Translations under genes and position numbers: made by a program
The notes under the pieces: generated by a model
What the model saw: only the letters and a program-made list of their open reading frames with translations
Database searches by the model: none
What the model was told of the DNA's origin: nothing
Assembly (NCBI GenBank): GCA_905221605.1
Contig: CAJNDS010002362.1
Span: 222,501 to 286,500 of the forward strand
Length of the DNA: 64,000 nt
Source of the DNA: Symbiodinium natans
Lineage: Eukaryota > Sar > Dinophyceae > Suessiales > Symbiodiniaceae
Direction of reading: 5' to 3'
Shown: positions 9,901-18,968 of the stretch, piece by piece
How positions within the stretch are numbered: the stretch's first letter is position 1
How the letters are laid out: each line of letters starts with the position of its first letter

Positions 9901-12900
9901 GCGCTTTCGTGGACCCAAGAAGGTTGCTGGTTGGTTTGTCCTGATGGAAGAAAAGAGAAGCTACATTTGAAAAATGGTTGTCCCGAGATTGAGGAGGAGA
10001 AGGGCCTCAAGCTGATCGAGGAGCTGGAAAACCAGTTGAGGGACACCGCTGCCGCGTCGGCCCGCCATTTGCATGAAGTCACTGTGAGTTGGTGGACGGC
10101 GTTGCAGCGTTATGTAGAAACCAAGGAGGCCAAGTACGTGAAGGAGGCGGTCAACAAAGCGGCGTTTCTGAAGTCCTTGGGAGAGGAGGAGATGGTCCGG
10201 CTCCACGACTTCGGCAGTATGGACCCGTGGGAACGTCTCAAGGCCTTGCCGGTTAACCGCAGACGTCGAAAGCGTCTTTGCCGGTCGACAACTTGGGTGG
10301 TCCGTTGGAATCGACTAGAGCGTGGACGAGATCCAATTTGGGCCTTGGATGGTATGCATGATGCTGTTGTGTTGGACTTGGACAGCTTAAAGGGGCGACT
10401 TCCAGAGGAGGAGCTTTGGAGGGTGCTACTATGGGCTGCGTTGGAGGGTAAGATCTCGGCTATGGTGCTGCAGGATGTGGCCCTCAATGAAGACCAACAT
10501 CGAGATGAGGAGCAGTTTAGGGCGAAGGTGCACTACTTGAACTTGTTGGCAACATTGGCAAGGTTCCGCCGAAAGATCAGTGGAGGTCGAATTGAGACAG
10601 CGTTGGTCTTGGAAAAACCGGCATCGATGAAGATTGGTGCCACTTGGGCGGCAGATGGAGCCTACAGGAAGTTTGCCGAGGAGGTAGGCATTGAGGGAGG
10701 CGCTATGGCTGCGATGGACATTGCCAACTACGTGATTCAGTGGTGTGGTCTTCAAGGTCCTACAAGGGCAAAGATGGCGAAATTGGCCAGTGAAGCGGCT
10801 TGGAGAACTCACGTTCTCAACAACCACCAGCCGTTTGAGCGTAACTGTGCTGTTTGCGTGAGGAACGCAGCGACGGGACGGCAGCATCGGTCAACACTTC
10901 ACCCAATGGCCTATACCCTAAGCATCGACGTCGCTGGGCCGCTGAAGCACCAGGGAGTCACTCCGGACTCGAAAGGACTGAGGTATTTCCTCATAGGGGC
11001 ATATCGCTTTCCACGTCTGGAAGGGGTAAGTCCTGAAGCTGGTTTTCCGTTGCCTGGGGCTGAGGATGAGGAGTTCTCAGAAGGAGAGGAGCAGCCTGGG
11101 GATGCAGATCCATTTGGTGCTGGTGTGGAGCCTGGACGGGATGAGATGCCAGAAGAGGGTATGCCTTCAGAGGAGGAAGAGAAGAAGGCATGGAAGAAGA
11201 TGATGGAAGGCTTTACGACACCTATCGCATTGGAGACCGCGTACTTCGCCGTACCGATGAGGAACAAGAAAGCCGCCAGCGTCTTGCCAGCCTTGCAGAG
11301 GATCTATGTGGATGTGAAGGCTCTTGGATTCCCTATGCATAGAGTTCATGGAGATAGAGCCGGTGAACTACGAAGCAAGATGGTTCGGAACTGGATCTTG
11401 AAAAAGGGAATGTTGCCTACGACAACGGAGGGCGACAATCCAGCCTCCAATGGCGTGGCCGAAGCGGGAGTGAAGTACCTCAAGAAGCGTATCCGGGTGA
11501 TGCTGGATTTTGGGGCGGTGCACAAGGCTGCATGGCCCTTAGCACTACATGCTGCTGCTTCTACGCAGAGATGCGACAGGATGGGTTTGCCGAGTCCAAT
11601 GTTGGCACCTTTTGGGTCTCCCTGCTACATCAAGACCAAGCGCTACAAGACTGGAGCAGTCGAGGACTTGGGGCCTAAATGGACAAGGGGGAAGTACCTT
11701 GGACCCTCAACGGACGTTCGTGGAGGTCACTGCATCTTGAAGGATGGTGGGGGGTATGTTCAAACCACTCATGTGAGAACGCCTGTGGAGCCGCCGCTGT
11801 TGAAGGATGTAGCGCCCCCGTTGATTGTTGAGCCGACATGGAGATTGCGGGCAAAGACAAAGCCAGAGAATGCCGGGGAACCACCAAAACCTTCGGCAAG
11901 GGGTGCAGCTAAGGACGCTCCAGCTCCTGATGGTCGTCGGCGGCGAATCAAGACAAAATCCCCGCCCTCCTCACCATTGGAGTCGTCGGCACCAATCATC
12001 CGGGCTGTGCGAGCTCGGACGGGAGGCCAAGGGACTCTTGCAGAGGTTAATGCCTTTGCACAACATCTGCTGAACATGGAGGACTTCTCGAAGGAAGGTT
12101 GCTTGGAGATGTTGGAGAAGTTGGTGGTGGCCGCAAGGGTGAGGACTCGAAGAGGAGCGGGATATTTCCAGGCCTTTGGAGCTTACTGTCAGGGAGGCAA
12201 CAGGGGTATTACGGTCCAGACCAGAAACAAGGAGGCCGTTGTGAAGTACCTGAATGAATACCTCAAAAGGGCCACCAATCATCTTCAGGACGGCTCTGTC
12301 ACGTGGGCAACTGTGGGAGTGTTCACAGGCAATGCTATACCTCCCCACACCGATGTCCACAACAAGCGAGGATCTTGGAACTATGTGGTGGAGATCTCCG
12401 ATAGATCAAGGCGTGGGCTCTGGGTGTCCGGCGATGACCAGTCCAATCCTGCAAGAGGTGAAGCTGTGAGGGGCGAGGTGCTACAAGTGCTACCAGATGG
12501 AAGCCAGAGTGTTGGGCGCTTCTACGACATCACGAATAGGGCCACTGGTTTCAACCCGAAGAAGTTTCATGGTTTCCTCCCCAGCTCGGCGAATGATTGG
12601 TTGCTTGTCGGGTACACACCATCGGGGTTCGAGAAGTTGAAGACAGATGAGCTAGAACGATTGGTGGAGTTAGGGTTTCCCCTTGAAGCAGAAGATCCAC
12701 TCGAGGAGGAGGATGATGATGATCTCGAAGAAGAGGACGACGACGATGAGGAGGAGAGAATCCCGGATGATCCTGACCCAGATCAGTACAATGAGGTCTC
12801 CGAGGAGGAGTACACGGATCGGGATGATGAGGAACCGGAGGACAATACCGAGCCGATGGACGCTGAGTTTGTTGGCGAGTGGGAGATCCATGTGAATGAG

Positions 12901-15363
12901 CCAACGGGGGTTCGCAAGGTTCAACTGATGGAAGGGCCTAACGTGGAGGATTTGTCGACCGCTGAGCGAAAGTGTCGGAACTTGTCGCTGGAGGCAGTTG
13001 ATGAGAAGTTGGCCATGGAAGATTTGGAGAAGCTTCAGGGCTACCTGCACGAAAAAGGCTTGGAAAATCCCCGCATCATGAAGGCAGAGCCGGAGTACAC
13101 CAAGGGGATGGAGGAGTTGTTGGACTCAATGCAAGCTCCAGTGGATGTCGTCTACAATGTGGATCCTACCGAAGCGAAGATGCATCTTGGCCTGTGGAAA
13201 GACCCGATCCTTGAGGAGTTTGGAGTCGTCAAGAAGGGGTTTGATCGAACAACAATGGGGGAGTTGTTGAAGAAATTCAAGGCAGACGACATGCTGGTGG
13301 TCCCGGCCAAAATCGTCTACACGATCAAGCCACCGAAGAAAGGCTCGGAGGCCCTCTTCCGACGCAAAGCCAGGATCGTGGCCTGCGGCAACATGATAGA
13401 TGAGCAGTTGTTGGACTGTTTTGCTTCGGGCGCTGCTGGTGAGACATTGAGGTGTGTCTTGGTTGAATCCGGGAGGCGCAAGTGGTACATCGGCGCCATT
13501 GACGTTACCGGTGCGTTCTTGCTTACGCCAATGCCTACAGAGGAGGGAGAAAAGGTTGTGGTGGTAACGCCGCCCCATGTGCTTGTGTTGCTGGGGGTGG
13601 TTAGCAAGCAGGAGCGATGGAAATTGACAAGAGCCCTGTATGGGTTGAGGCAAAGTCCAAGGCTGTGGGCACAGTACCGAGATTCGGTATTGAAGGACTT
13701 CACGATTGATCTTGGCGGTCGAAAGGTGATCCTCAAACAGGGCGACATCGAGCCGAATTTGTGGTCAGTGCACTACGTGGACGAGAGCCAGGTGATTGGT
13801 GCCATCCTCATTTATGTGGATGACATTTTGATCTGCGGAGAACGCCAATTGGTGGAAGCACTGGGAGAAAGATTCCGGGCGGAATGGGAAGTCTCGGAGT
13901 TGGAATTATGTGATGAAGGACGTGTGGTGAGGTTCTTGGGCTGCGAAATCCAGAGAACAGAGACTGGGTGCTACTTCCTCAACCAGGAGGCATACATCGC
14001 GGAGTTGCTGAGGGCCTATGACGTGCCGAAGAGCCAATTGGGGTTGGTACCATGTCCACGAGAATGGATGACGATGGATGAGGAGGAGGAGGGCCCGGAA
14101 AGATCTCCGAAAGATCCTGGCGCCATCCGTGAAGCACAGAAAATAACTGGAGAGTTGCTTTGGTTAACCCAACGCTCGAGGCCGGACCTGGCATTTCACC
14201 TGTCGATCATGGCAAGCCATGTGTTGAAGAACCCGGAGAAGGTGGTCAAGGTGGGATCCCGAATATTGGGATTTTTGCAAAGAACAAAGGCCCGAGGGTT
14301 GCTGTTGGTGCCCGGTGGTGTCACGCTACAAGCCTTCAGCGACTCGTCGTTCGCTCCGACCGGGCGGCGGTCGCACACCGGAACCCTGGTTTGCCTCTAC
14401 AACTGCCCGGTGGCCTGGCGAAGCGGCCGGCAGAGTTTCGTAACTCTGTCGACCGCAGAGTGCGAACTCGTAGCATCCATAGACAGCATCGTGCTTGCTC
14501 GGGCGGTGATGGCCGTGGTTCGCCAACTCAACATCCAGGTCAATATGCTGGAGCTACAGATTGACAATATGGCGGCGGTGGGGCTCAGCTCGGATGGGGC
14601 GGGTTCCTGGAGAACCCGCCACCTGAAGGTTCGCGCGTCGTACCTGAGGGAGCAGGCGAAATCCGGTTTCCTGAGGGTCCTTCATTGCAGAGGTCAAGTG
14701 CAGAAGGCTGACCTTTTAACCAAACCACTGCCCAAAGATCGCCATGAGGAGTTATGCCGACTCTGGGGATTGCAAGTTCCTTTGGCGACGGAGCTGAAGG
14801 CGAAGATCTTGAGGATACTCCTGATGTGTGGATGGGTGTGTGGGACCAAAGCTGAGAACCCTCAGGCCCCGCTGCAACTGGATGGATCGGTCGAGTTCTA
14901 CGTCCTCGTGGTCTTAGTGGGCATTGTTATGGTGGTTCTCTGGGAGTTCCTGAGATGGGCCTATGACAAGACTGTCAGATGGTTTGGACGCCGCTTGGAC
15001 CCAAAGAGAAACAAGCGCCTGGAGAGACTCCGAAACATGGTGGAAGATGAGTTGGCGGAGCAGCTGAATGATCGATTGCGAATGCCAAGTACCAGGCCGA
15101 TGATGATGGATGCTCAGATCCAATGCAACATGGGCATGACAAGGTTGATGTCCGCTGAACCTGCGAGGATTGAAATTCGAGAAGTGGAGCGGGAGGTTCC
15201 AACATGGCATCCAGGACCGTTCTATGTGACAAATGGGGGTGACCATGTGCACGTATCAAGAGATTGCTGGGGCCTTCGAAACGCCTCGCAGATCCAAATT
15301 CGCACATTTTGTGCTTGCTGTCGCAATGGAGGCCGACAGCTTTATCCGACGAGAACGTTTTGA
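6766..15363 (+). CDS. Copia gag-pol polyprotein with extra domains
   Basis: A 2,865-codon frame that makes virus-like-particle, protease, integrase and reverse-transcriptase parts for retrotransposition. In order: a long low-complexity gag N-terminus containing a duplicated QS.GLPEQSQALPGR segment (nt 8022-8069 and 8131-8178); a CCCH finger at C841-H860 followed by a CCHC zinc knuckle at 874-887; aspartic protease DSGAT with D980; a short H-x4-H-x6-C-x2-C finger at 1349-1364; integrase catalytic D1388, D1530 and E1566 (exactly 35 residues between the last two); a globular insert with HTD at 1861-1863 and H1935 that resembles a 2-oxoglutarate/Fe(II) dioxygenase core; an acidic E/D stretch from about 1976; reverse transcriptase with IDVTGAF (D2246) and YVDD (2350-2353); RNase H with D2526, E2565 and D2600; a membrane-like segment at about 2709-2731; and a C-terminal H-x-H...C...C-x-C-C motif at 2827-2852. 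Possible later starts are the ATG at 6841 (still in the LTR) and at 6907. I see no frameshift or stop. Confidence 0.93.
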   Translation: MHRSQQGLTSHCFVELREAKDSIHPMPTDRPVPTAPDDDTDMMFRQVMTAQVAAGSPANRPVEMTAVMADPGNAGGHDRPMMNGVGSANVDPMRTAEARSMSLAPSAADHGGEDNDASPTLVLPTGPVRVQGDLAPSPLPGSSLLLDQQPDSAASDLVRSTGRVQQGEQASPLQWMMRLGEFFHRASTAVSGTAGTAQAMVHQEVRTSWSPTTSRNHEGTTWAASQMSAPLMPSTTSQHLQNVSPLLQGQPLAAGLPTYTNSEGTSDSVHREDVQVEVRRQLGGILGQLQEERARAETALAQAQSMRQQLERERLRTAGGGVGGIPDGVPVFSLTRQDTDGMDGQLSFERNEGRDAGWNVLPIPGQGPVGPSSSGAMHVGGSGHLTAAASGATLDERIRRGDGNPLGLLGLDRDNSRAGGQSHGLPEQSQALPGRTVMGSWQPVGGGRQGVAVVQGQSRGLPEQSQALPGRYFSDDQPHVSPGIAVSASNESHLGRSLRDLLGLGRTQSPPRNMAGPEPTGTEGTPPTMSTADRVLLSMARGIEELLKKNQGAGRPGQPEAVKPGAHELPKLPEYDPETAAIDMVHWVTHIGPILEDISDTSGLWWSETLRQSSLWYQEYAAASPLHRLQLKPIAEGQLQKPEWSRVERRAVAMLLTAIPDSLRRDIITHGDMTAMGVMCRIMTVYQPGNKQEKSLILKNLEAPGESTTSSQAAQGLRRWLLWLKRARTLGIVEPDASILMKGLDNLSQRVIRSDSELAFRVSLVRASLQVDNNPQPSTVLQYHQHLLAELETHARTSAREPSSSTTTLPTIKGLTTAPNASGGSEQTPKSPSPTATSDVCRFFLKEKGCNRGNKCRYKHSMAGLTKEEKKTKCLACGATNHRAKDCTVPGSKRKDKDGTGEPGREPSSCSSTTTTAMGSDGVTVPAGGQRPMKAITFDTQEATEMKSLMAKAIDEIRRLQVLRLDGTDDDPEDRKALLDSGATHALRGASEWERLTTKNVEVTLAGEGKATMQQSDAGTLLVDSKTPGLQTIVPLGKVISSLGYALSWTQEGCWLVCPDGRKEKLHLKNGCPEIEEEKGLKLIEELENQLRDTAAASARHLHEVTVSWWTALQRYVETKEAKYVKEAVNKAAFLKSLGEEEMVRLHDFGSMDPWERLKALPVNRRRRKRLCRSTTWVVRWNRLERGRDPIWALDGMHDAVVLDLDSLKGRLPEEELWRVLLWAALEGKISAMVLQDVALNEDQHRDEEQFRAKVHYLNLLATLARFRRKISGGRIETALVLEKPASMKIGATWAADGAYRKFAEEVGIEGGAMAAMDIANYVIQWCGLQGPTRAKMAKLASEAAWRTHVLNNHQPFERNCAVCVRNAATGRQHRSTLHPMAYTLSIDVAGPLKHQGVTPDSKGLRYFLIGAYRFPRLEGVSPEAGFPLPGAEDEEFSEGEEQPGDADPFGAGVEPGRDEMPEEGMPSEEEEKKAWKKMMEGFTTPIALETAYFAVPMRNKKAASVLPALQRIYVDVKALGFPMHRVHGDRAGELRSKMVRNWILKKGMLPTTTEGDNPASNGVAEAGVKYLKKRIRVMLDFGAVHKAAWPLALHAAASTQRCDRMGLPSPMLAPFGSPCYIKTKRYKTGAVEDLGPKWTRGKYLGPSTDVRGGHCILKDGGGYVQTTHVRTPVEPPLLKDVAPPLIVEPTWRLRAKTKPENAGEPPKPSARGAAKDAPAPDGRRRRIKTKSPPSSPLESSAPIIRAVRARTGGQGTLAEVNAFAQHLLNMEDFSKEGCLEMLEKLVVAARVRTRRGAGYFQAFGAYCQGGNRGITVQTRNKEAVVKYLNEYLKRATNHLQDGSVTWATVGVFTGNAIPPHTDVHNKRGSWNYVVEISDRSRRGLWVSGDDQSNPARGEAVRGEVLQVLPDGSQSVGRFYDITNRATGFNPKKFHGFLPSSANDWLLVGYTPSGFEKLKTDELERLVELGFPLEAEDPLEEEDDDDLEEEDDDDEEERIPDDPDPDQYNEVSEEEYTDRDDEEPEDNTEPMDAEFVGEWEIHVNEPTGVRKVQLMEGPNVEDLSTAERKCRNLSLEAVDEKLAMEDLEKLQGYLHEKGLENPRIMKAEPEYTKGMEELLDSMQAPVDVVYNVDPTEAKMHLGLWKDPILEEFGVVKKGFDRTTMGELLKKFKADDMLVVPAKIVYTIKPPKKGSEALFRRKARIVACGNMIDEQLLDCFASGAAGETLRCVLVESGRRKWYIGAIDVTGAFLLTPMPTEEGEKVVVVTPPHVLVLLGVVSKQERWKLTRALYGLRQSPRLWAQYRDSVLKDFTIDLGGRKVILKQGDIEPNLWSVHYVDESQVIGAILIYVDDILICGERQLVEALGERFRAEWEVSELELCDEGRVVRFLGCEIQRTETGCYFLNQEAYIAELLRAYDVPKSQLGLVPCPREWMTMDEEEEGPERSPKDPGAIREAQKITGELLWLTQRSRPDLAFHLSIMASHVLKNPEKVVKVGSRILGFLQRTKARGLLLVPGGVTLQAFSDSSFAPTGRRSHTGTLVCLYNCPVAWRSGRQSFVTLSTAECELVASIDSIVLARAVMAVVRQLNIQVNMLELQIDNMAAVGLSSDGAGSWRTRHLKVRASYLREQAKSGFLRVLHCRGQVQKADLLTKPLPKDRHEELCRLWGLQVPLATELKAKILRILLMCGWVCGTKAENPQAPLQLDGSVEFYVLVVLVGIVMVVLWEFLRWAYDKTVRWFGRRLDPKRNKRLERLRNMVEDELAEQLNDRLRMPSTRPMMMDAQIQCNMGMTRLMSAEPARIEIREVEREVPTWHPGPFYVTNGGDHVHVSRDCWGLRNASQIQIRTFCACCRNGGRQLYPTRTF
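6903..6910 (+). promoter_or_regulatory. Candidate primer-binding site, initiator-tRNA half type
   Basis: GGTTATGA lies immediately after the 5' LTR. It is complementary to TCATAACC, the anticodon loop and 3' stem of initiator methionine tRNA, which Drosophila copia and yeast Ty5 are known to use as a cleaved half-tRNA primer. No TGG-type site for a tRNA 3' end is present. The site lies inside the coding frame. Confidence 0.5.
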
Positions 15364-15399
15364 GTTCTTTTGTGAGTGAAGAGACCTAGCGGTCACTTC

Positions 15400-15408
15400 A
15401 AGGAGGAG
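15400..15408 (+). promoter_or_regulatory. Polypurine tract
   Basis: AAGGAGGAG abuts the first base of the 3' LTR, where the plus-strand DNA primer of LTR elements is normally placed. Confidence 0.8.
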
Positions 15409-15654
15409 TGCTGAATGTGTAAAGATAAAGCGACCTCCGGATCCTCTGAAGCCTCGAAGGGCTCATCAGGGCCATGAAGGCACAACACGTGGGGTAGCTT
15501 TAAGCTCTCTTTGCTGTATGCACAGAAGCCAGCAAGGACTCACGTCACATTGTTTTGTCGAGTTGCGAGAAGCAAAAGACTCCATCCATCCCATGCCGAC
15601 CGATCGTCCTGTCCCAACTGCCCCTGATGATGACACCGACATGATGTTTCGACA
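15409..15654 (+). repeat. 3' LTR of the copia element
   Basis: Reads identical to 6657-6902 over all 246 bases and is followed at once by CCTAA, the right copy of the target duplication. Confidence 0.95.
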
Positions 15655-15716
15655 CCTAAACCCTAAACCCTAAACCCTAAACCCTAAACCCTAAACCTAA
15701 ACCTAAATCTAAACCC
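15655..15716 (-). repeat. Telomere-like array, right part after the copia insertion
   Basis: Continues the CCCTAAA array interrupted at 6656, decaying to CCTAAA and TCTAAA variants. Confidence 0.95.
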
Positions 15717-16245
15717 AAGCTGAGTGCATTGCTTCACTGGCAGCTGGCCCAAGAAGTTCATCGGCTTCTTCTGTCATTACGCGCGAGATTACCACGCGGA
15801 TCCTGCCACAGTTCCAAACACGAGCCACACTGAAGCATTCGGCAAGCACCACCACAATCCTCGTTCAAAGTCAGCTAGTTGCTCGGGTTTAGGGTTTCGG
15901 GTTTAGGGTAGCCACTAGCCAGCAAGCCTGCTGCCGCGGGAGACGCGGCATCATGGTGTTTGGTGGGATGCTCGCCTACAACTCAGAGGGTCCCCTTTGT
16001 GGGGGACTGCGTCGTTTAGGGTTTCGGGTTTAGGGTTTAGGGTTTAGGGTTTCGGGAGTTGGAGAGTTCGGCTGCCTGGAAATCCAGATGCAAACAGGGA
16101 GTTCGGGCACAAAAGTTTAGGGAGCTCGGCTTAGGGGTTTTGTTCTGTGTAACGCCATCCTTGCCTTTGCAGTTAAAACGCCTGAGGGTTCTGCCGTTGC
16201 CTGCACCCGCGGGTGAATGAGTGTTCAATATTCGCGGGGGGGTCC

Positions 16246-16310
16246 TGAAACCCTAACCCCAAACCCCAAACCCCAAGCCCTAAACCCTAAACCCTAAGCC
16301 CTAAACCCTA
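16246..16310 (-). repeat. Telomere-like array, CCCTAAA with CCCCAAA variants
   Basis: Tandem heptamers. A G-strand array of opposite orientation lies just upstream at about 16015-16056. Confidence 0.9.
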
Positions 16311-16429
16311 GGCGGATTTCAGTGAGCCCTTGGGGTCGTGGTAAACCGCGAAGCCTCGTAAGCCAGCCCAAGCCCCCAAAAGTTAGCCACCCCCTATTTT
16401 GGGAAATGCCCATCTCATGATCTCATGAC

Positions 16430-16535
16430 TTGGGATGTTCCCCGTGATGCTAACAGTCCTTAATAGGGATTATGGCACCCCCGAAATATGCCTATTGAAG
16501 AGCTGTTAGTACAAGTGTAAGCCCCCATCTTATGA
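16430..16535. repeat. Inverted-repeat element, family 2, decayed copy
   Basis: Begins CTTGGGATGTTCCCCGTGAT and carries the family core of AACAGTCCTTAATAGGGAT mirrored by CTGTTAGTAC. The right end (CCCCCATCTT) is degraded. Confidence 0.5.
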
Positions 16536-16599
16536 CTTCCGCTTTACGTGGAGGTTCAGGTCCCCGTTAGAAGTACCCTGAAACCTCATCAATCAGAAG

Positions 16600-16760
16600 A
16601 AACCCTAAACCCCAAACCCTAAACCCCTAAACAGTAGACTTATATTTGGGGTTATGAGTGCCCATGCACCTCCTAAACCCCAAACCCTAAACCCTAAACC
16701 CTAAACCCCAAACCCTAAACCCTAAACCCCAAACCCAAAACCCTAAACCCTAAACCCTAA
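16600..16760 (-). repeat. Telomere-like arrays with two embedded family-1 half-elements
   Basis: CCCTAAA and CCCCAAA heptamers are broken by GGGGTTATGAGTGCCCATGCACCTCC and, just after 16760, by a similar segment ending CCATGAACCTCC. These look like right halves of family-1 elements. Confidence 0.8.
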
Positions 16761-16810
16761 AGAGTAGGCTTATTATTGGGGTTATGAGTATCCATGAACC
16801 TCCGCGCAAG

Positions 16811-16869
16811 GAAGCAGAAGGAGTCGGCCACCCCGCGCCCGCGCCGGAAGTTCGGCGCGGCGGCGCTTG
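16811..16869 (+). CDS. Channel copy A, exon 1 (basic N-terminal region)
   Basis: Starts after GCGCAAG and reads KQKESATPRPRRKFGAAAL, matching KKSESTQHTRRRFGVAAL in copy B. GC donor. It is the earliest exon found; a true start codon and the S1 helix should lie upstream. Confidence 0.55.
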
Positions 16870-16937
16870 GCCCTGCGGCGGATGTCAGGGTTTTGGGGGG
16901 GGGGGGGGTTCTGTTTAGGGTTGGCAGCCTGGGGTTC

Positions 16938-17009
16938 TAACCCTAAACCCTAAACCCTAAACCCTAACCCTAAACCCTGAACCCTGAACCCTGAACCCTG
17001 AACCCTGAA
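16938..17009 (-). repeat. Telomere-like array in intron 1 of copy A
   Basis: CCCTAAA units followed by CCCTGAA variants. Confidence 0.9.
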
Positions 17010-17302
17010 CATGCAAAGTGCAGCTAAAAGGCTTGGAATCAAAACCACGCTCCCTCTCCACGCCGTCCGGTTTGAAAACCTAAAGTTGTCTAAGCTGCAT
17101 GGCTTTACATGGCCTCGTGCTTTTGGGGGCTTACTTTGACAATTGAGAGGTTCTCGATTGGAGTTCTGGGGGTGTTTTGGGTTTGAGGTTGGGCAGAAAG
17201 GTGTAAGGTTGAGTGGTTGAATGAGAGCTGCAACTCGCTGTCGTACTTCGACCGGGATTTCGAGCAGTTCTGCATTATGCCTTGGGAAGCATCAGAATTG
17301 TA

Positions 17303-17338
17303 CCCTAAAACCCTAAACCCTAAACCCTAAACCCTAAA
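17303..17338 (-). repeat. Short telomere-like array before exon 2 of copy A
   Basis: Five CCCTAAA heptamers. Confidence 0.9.
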
Positions 17339-17380
17339 TATTCCCAGTTGCTGGGGTTTGGCATCCGCAACGCCGCAAAG

Positions 17381-17428
17381 GTGGGGATGATGACTCCGAG
17401 GACGGCGAAGGGCAGTTTCACCCACATG
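17381..17428 (+). CDS. Channel copy A, exon 2 (acidic)
   Basis: AG|GTGGGG start, GC donor. Encodes GDDDSEDGEGQFHPH, the counterpart of ADDEDSEIDGGNFYPH in copy B. It is three bases shorter than copy B, a whole codon. Confidence 0.6.
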
Positions 17429-17486
17429 GCCTCTTAGTAGCTGAGTGAGCACGCTTTACACTCTTTTGGGATACCACAGTCCCTTA

Positions 17487-17590
17487 GTAGTAGAGTAGCT
17501 AACCTTTAACCTTTTTGGGTTAGTATCTTCCCCTTATATTCCCAAAGGTTAACCTTTAAAACCCCTAGGTACTGGACAACTAAGGTCCCT
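17487..17590. repeat. Element family 3, copy in intron 2 of channel A
   Basis: Shares AACCTTTAACCTT, CCCCTTATA, TCCCAAAGGT and CCCCTAGG...ACTGGACAACTAAG with a second copy at 24890-24978. The internal CCCAAAGGTTAACCTTTAA is the inverse of the left part. Confidence 0.6.
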
Positions 17591-17745
17591 CTATAGAGCT
17601 GAAAGTGTACACGTTCTGATGAAGCAACTAAGGCTTTGCCAAATGGACTATGATGCGCCAGAAGGTTTGGGGAGCCTCATCTTTACCTGCACAGCGCTTG
17701 GGTGATCAGACTCTGCTTGTGGTGCTGAAGCCGCATGCTGCCAAG

Positions 17746-17799
17746 GAATGATAACAAACCCGAAGACAGACTGGGTGCTTGCATCCATGATTCTGTCTG
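17746..17799 (+). CDS. Channel copy A, exon 3 (start of S2)
   Basis: CCAAG|GAATG start and GT donor, 54 bp in both copies. Encodes MITNPKTDWVLASMILS. The codon completed by exon 4 is glycine. Confidence 0.75.
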
Positions 17800-18741
17800 G
17801 TGGCTCGCCTCCTTTCGAATCGTTTAGGGCTTCGCGTGTCGGGTTTGGGAATGATGACGTGCTCTCATCTGCATCACTGCATCGTTACGTCTACTTACCC
17901 TGATGCCTTTCCAGCTCTCTCTCACCTGATCTGCGGTAAAGAATGGCCAGCTGGCTGTGTTCAGTTCAGACTCCACCCGCCGACCACCGTGAAGTCTGAC
18001 CAGTTTTCGGGGGTGCAGTGGGAATTCATCGCCGCCTCACTGAGGTGTCGTGATTTTAATTGTTGCTCCTGAGCTGCACAGAACCTCCCTGCATCCTTTC
18101 TGTTTGGCGCCCCTTGAGCAGCCCTAGCCCACAGTAGCTGCTGTCAACTCGGGCTCCCTTGGGGGCGACATTGCATTGCACAGACGACACACCGCGCGCT
18201 CACCAGCGAAGCCAAGGATGCTGACTTGACAGCGAAGCATGATGATCGGAGACTTGGGATTGTGATGGGTTCCAACTTGTACAACCAAGCGAAAGCCAAG
18301 GCATTAAGAATCTTGTTCAGAACCGCAAGTAGCACGCGCACGCATGCGCGGCGTCCTTCGCTGCACTCGTTCATCAAGCGTCGTCTTGTTCCCTAAGAGT
18401 GGAATTCTCAGCCGTAAACGTTGGAAACTGAAAATGGGAGCCACAAATATGCCTAAACCTGTTCTTGGACCCCACTTCCAAGATGAGTTATGGGCACCAC
18501 GAAGCGCTCCATTCCAGGAATCCCGAGGAAGAGCTCTGGCAGTTAATTACAAACTACATCACAGCATTTTACACCTGCGACCCGGCGGCCAGTTAGTTGG
18601 TGGAGCATGGTGCTGATTTGTTTCGTGCATAGGAGGTCTAAGAGGGGGAGAGTCCGCCTGCAAGGCACAGGAGAGCTTCTTGCGATATTGCATTCGAGAG
18701 TGATCGATGCATGCAGTTTGCTTTAACCCTGCATGGATGAG

Positions 18742-18827
18742 GTATCTATGCGCTGGAGATGTCCGCTCGGATCTACGTTTTCAGACTCGAGGTTTTCAAA
18801 ACCGCTATGCTCTTTGACTTCTTGATC
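18742..18827 (+). CDS. Channel copy A, exon 4 (S2 to start of S3)
   Basis: 86 bp in both copies, GC donor. Encodes IYALEMSARIYVFRLEVFK and then TAMLFDFLI. The E...R pair and FDFLI are typical of S2-S3 in voltage sensors. Confidence 0.8.
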
Positions 18828-18968
18828 GCGCCTCGGCTGACAGCAATGTAAGTTCGGGTTCGTGTACAGGTCAACTTCAGTGGATGCAGACTTCACTCCG
18901 AAATGGCAGGGGTCTTTGGGGACCTTGGTCATGCTTCTTCCCCACAGCCTGCCCTGTGAGCTTGTAAG

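Larger units (their letters stand above)
6657..15654 (+). mobile_element. Intact Ty1/copia-type LTR retrotransposon
   Basis: An 8,998-bp element bounded by two 246-bp direct repeats that read identical base for base and start TG and end CA. It is flanked by CCTAA on both sides, a 5-bp target-site duplication. It carries one uninterrupted gag-pol frame in the copia order (gag, protease, integrase, reverse transcriptase, RNase H), a purine tract before the 3' LTR and a candidate primer-binding site after the 5' LTR. Identical LTRs and an open frame imply a recent, possibly still active insertion. The target was a CCCTAAA array, and the phase on each side fits a staggered cut in that heptamer. 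Confidence 0.95.

Noticed and set aside
6714-15307. Many 60-250 codon frames antisense to or overlapping the copia polyprotein
   Set aside because: Shadows of the gag-pol frame; none shows a domain.
18217-18236. Conserved 20-bp block GATGCYGACTTGACRGYGAA, also at 36317-36336, as an extra exon
   Set aside because: Exons 3 and 4 join in frame without it and copy B runs into a G-run after it. It remains an unexplained conserved intron block, perhaps an alternative exon.
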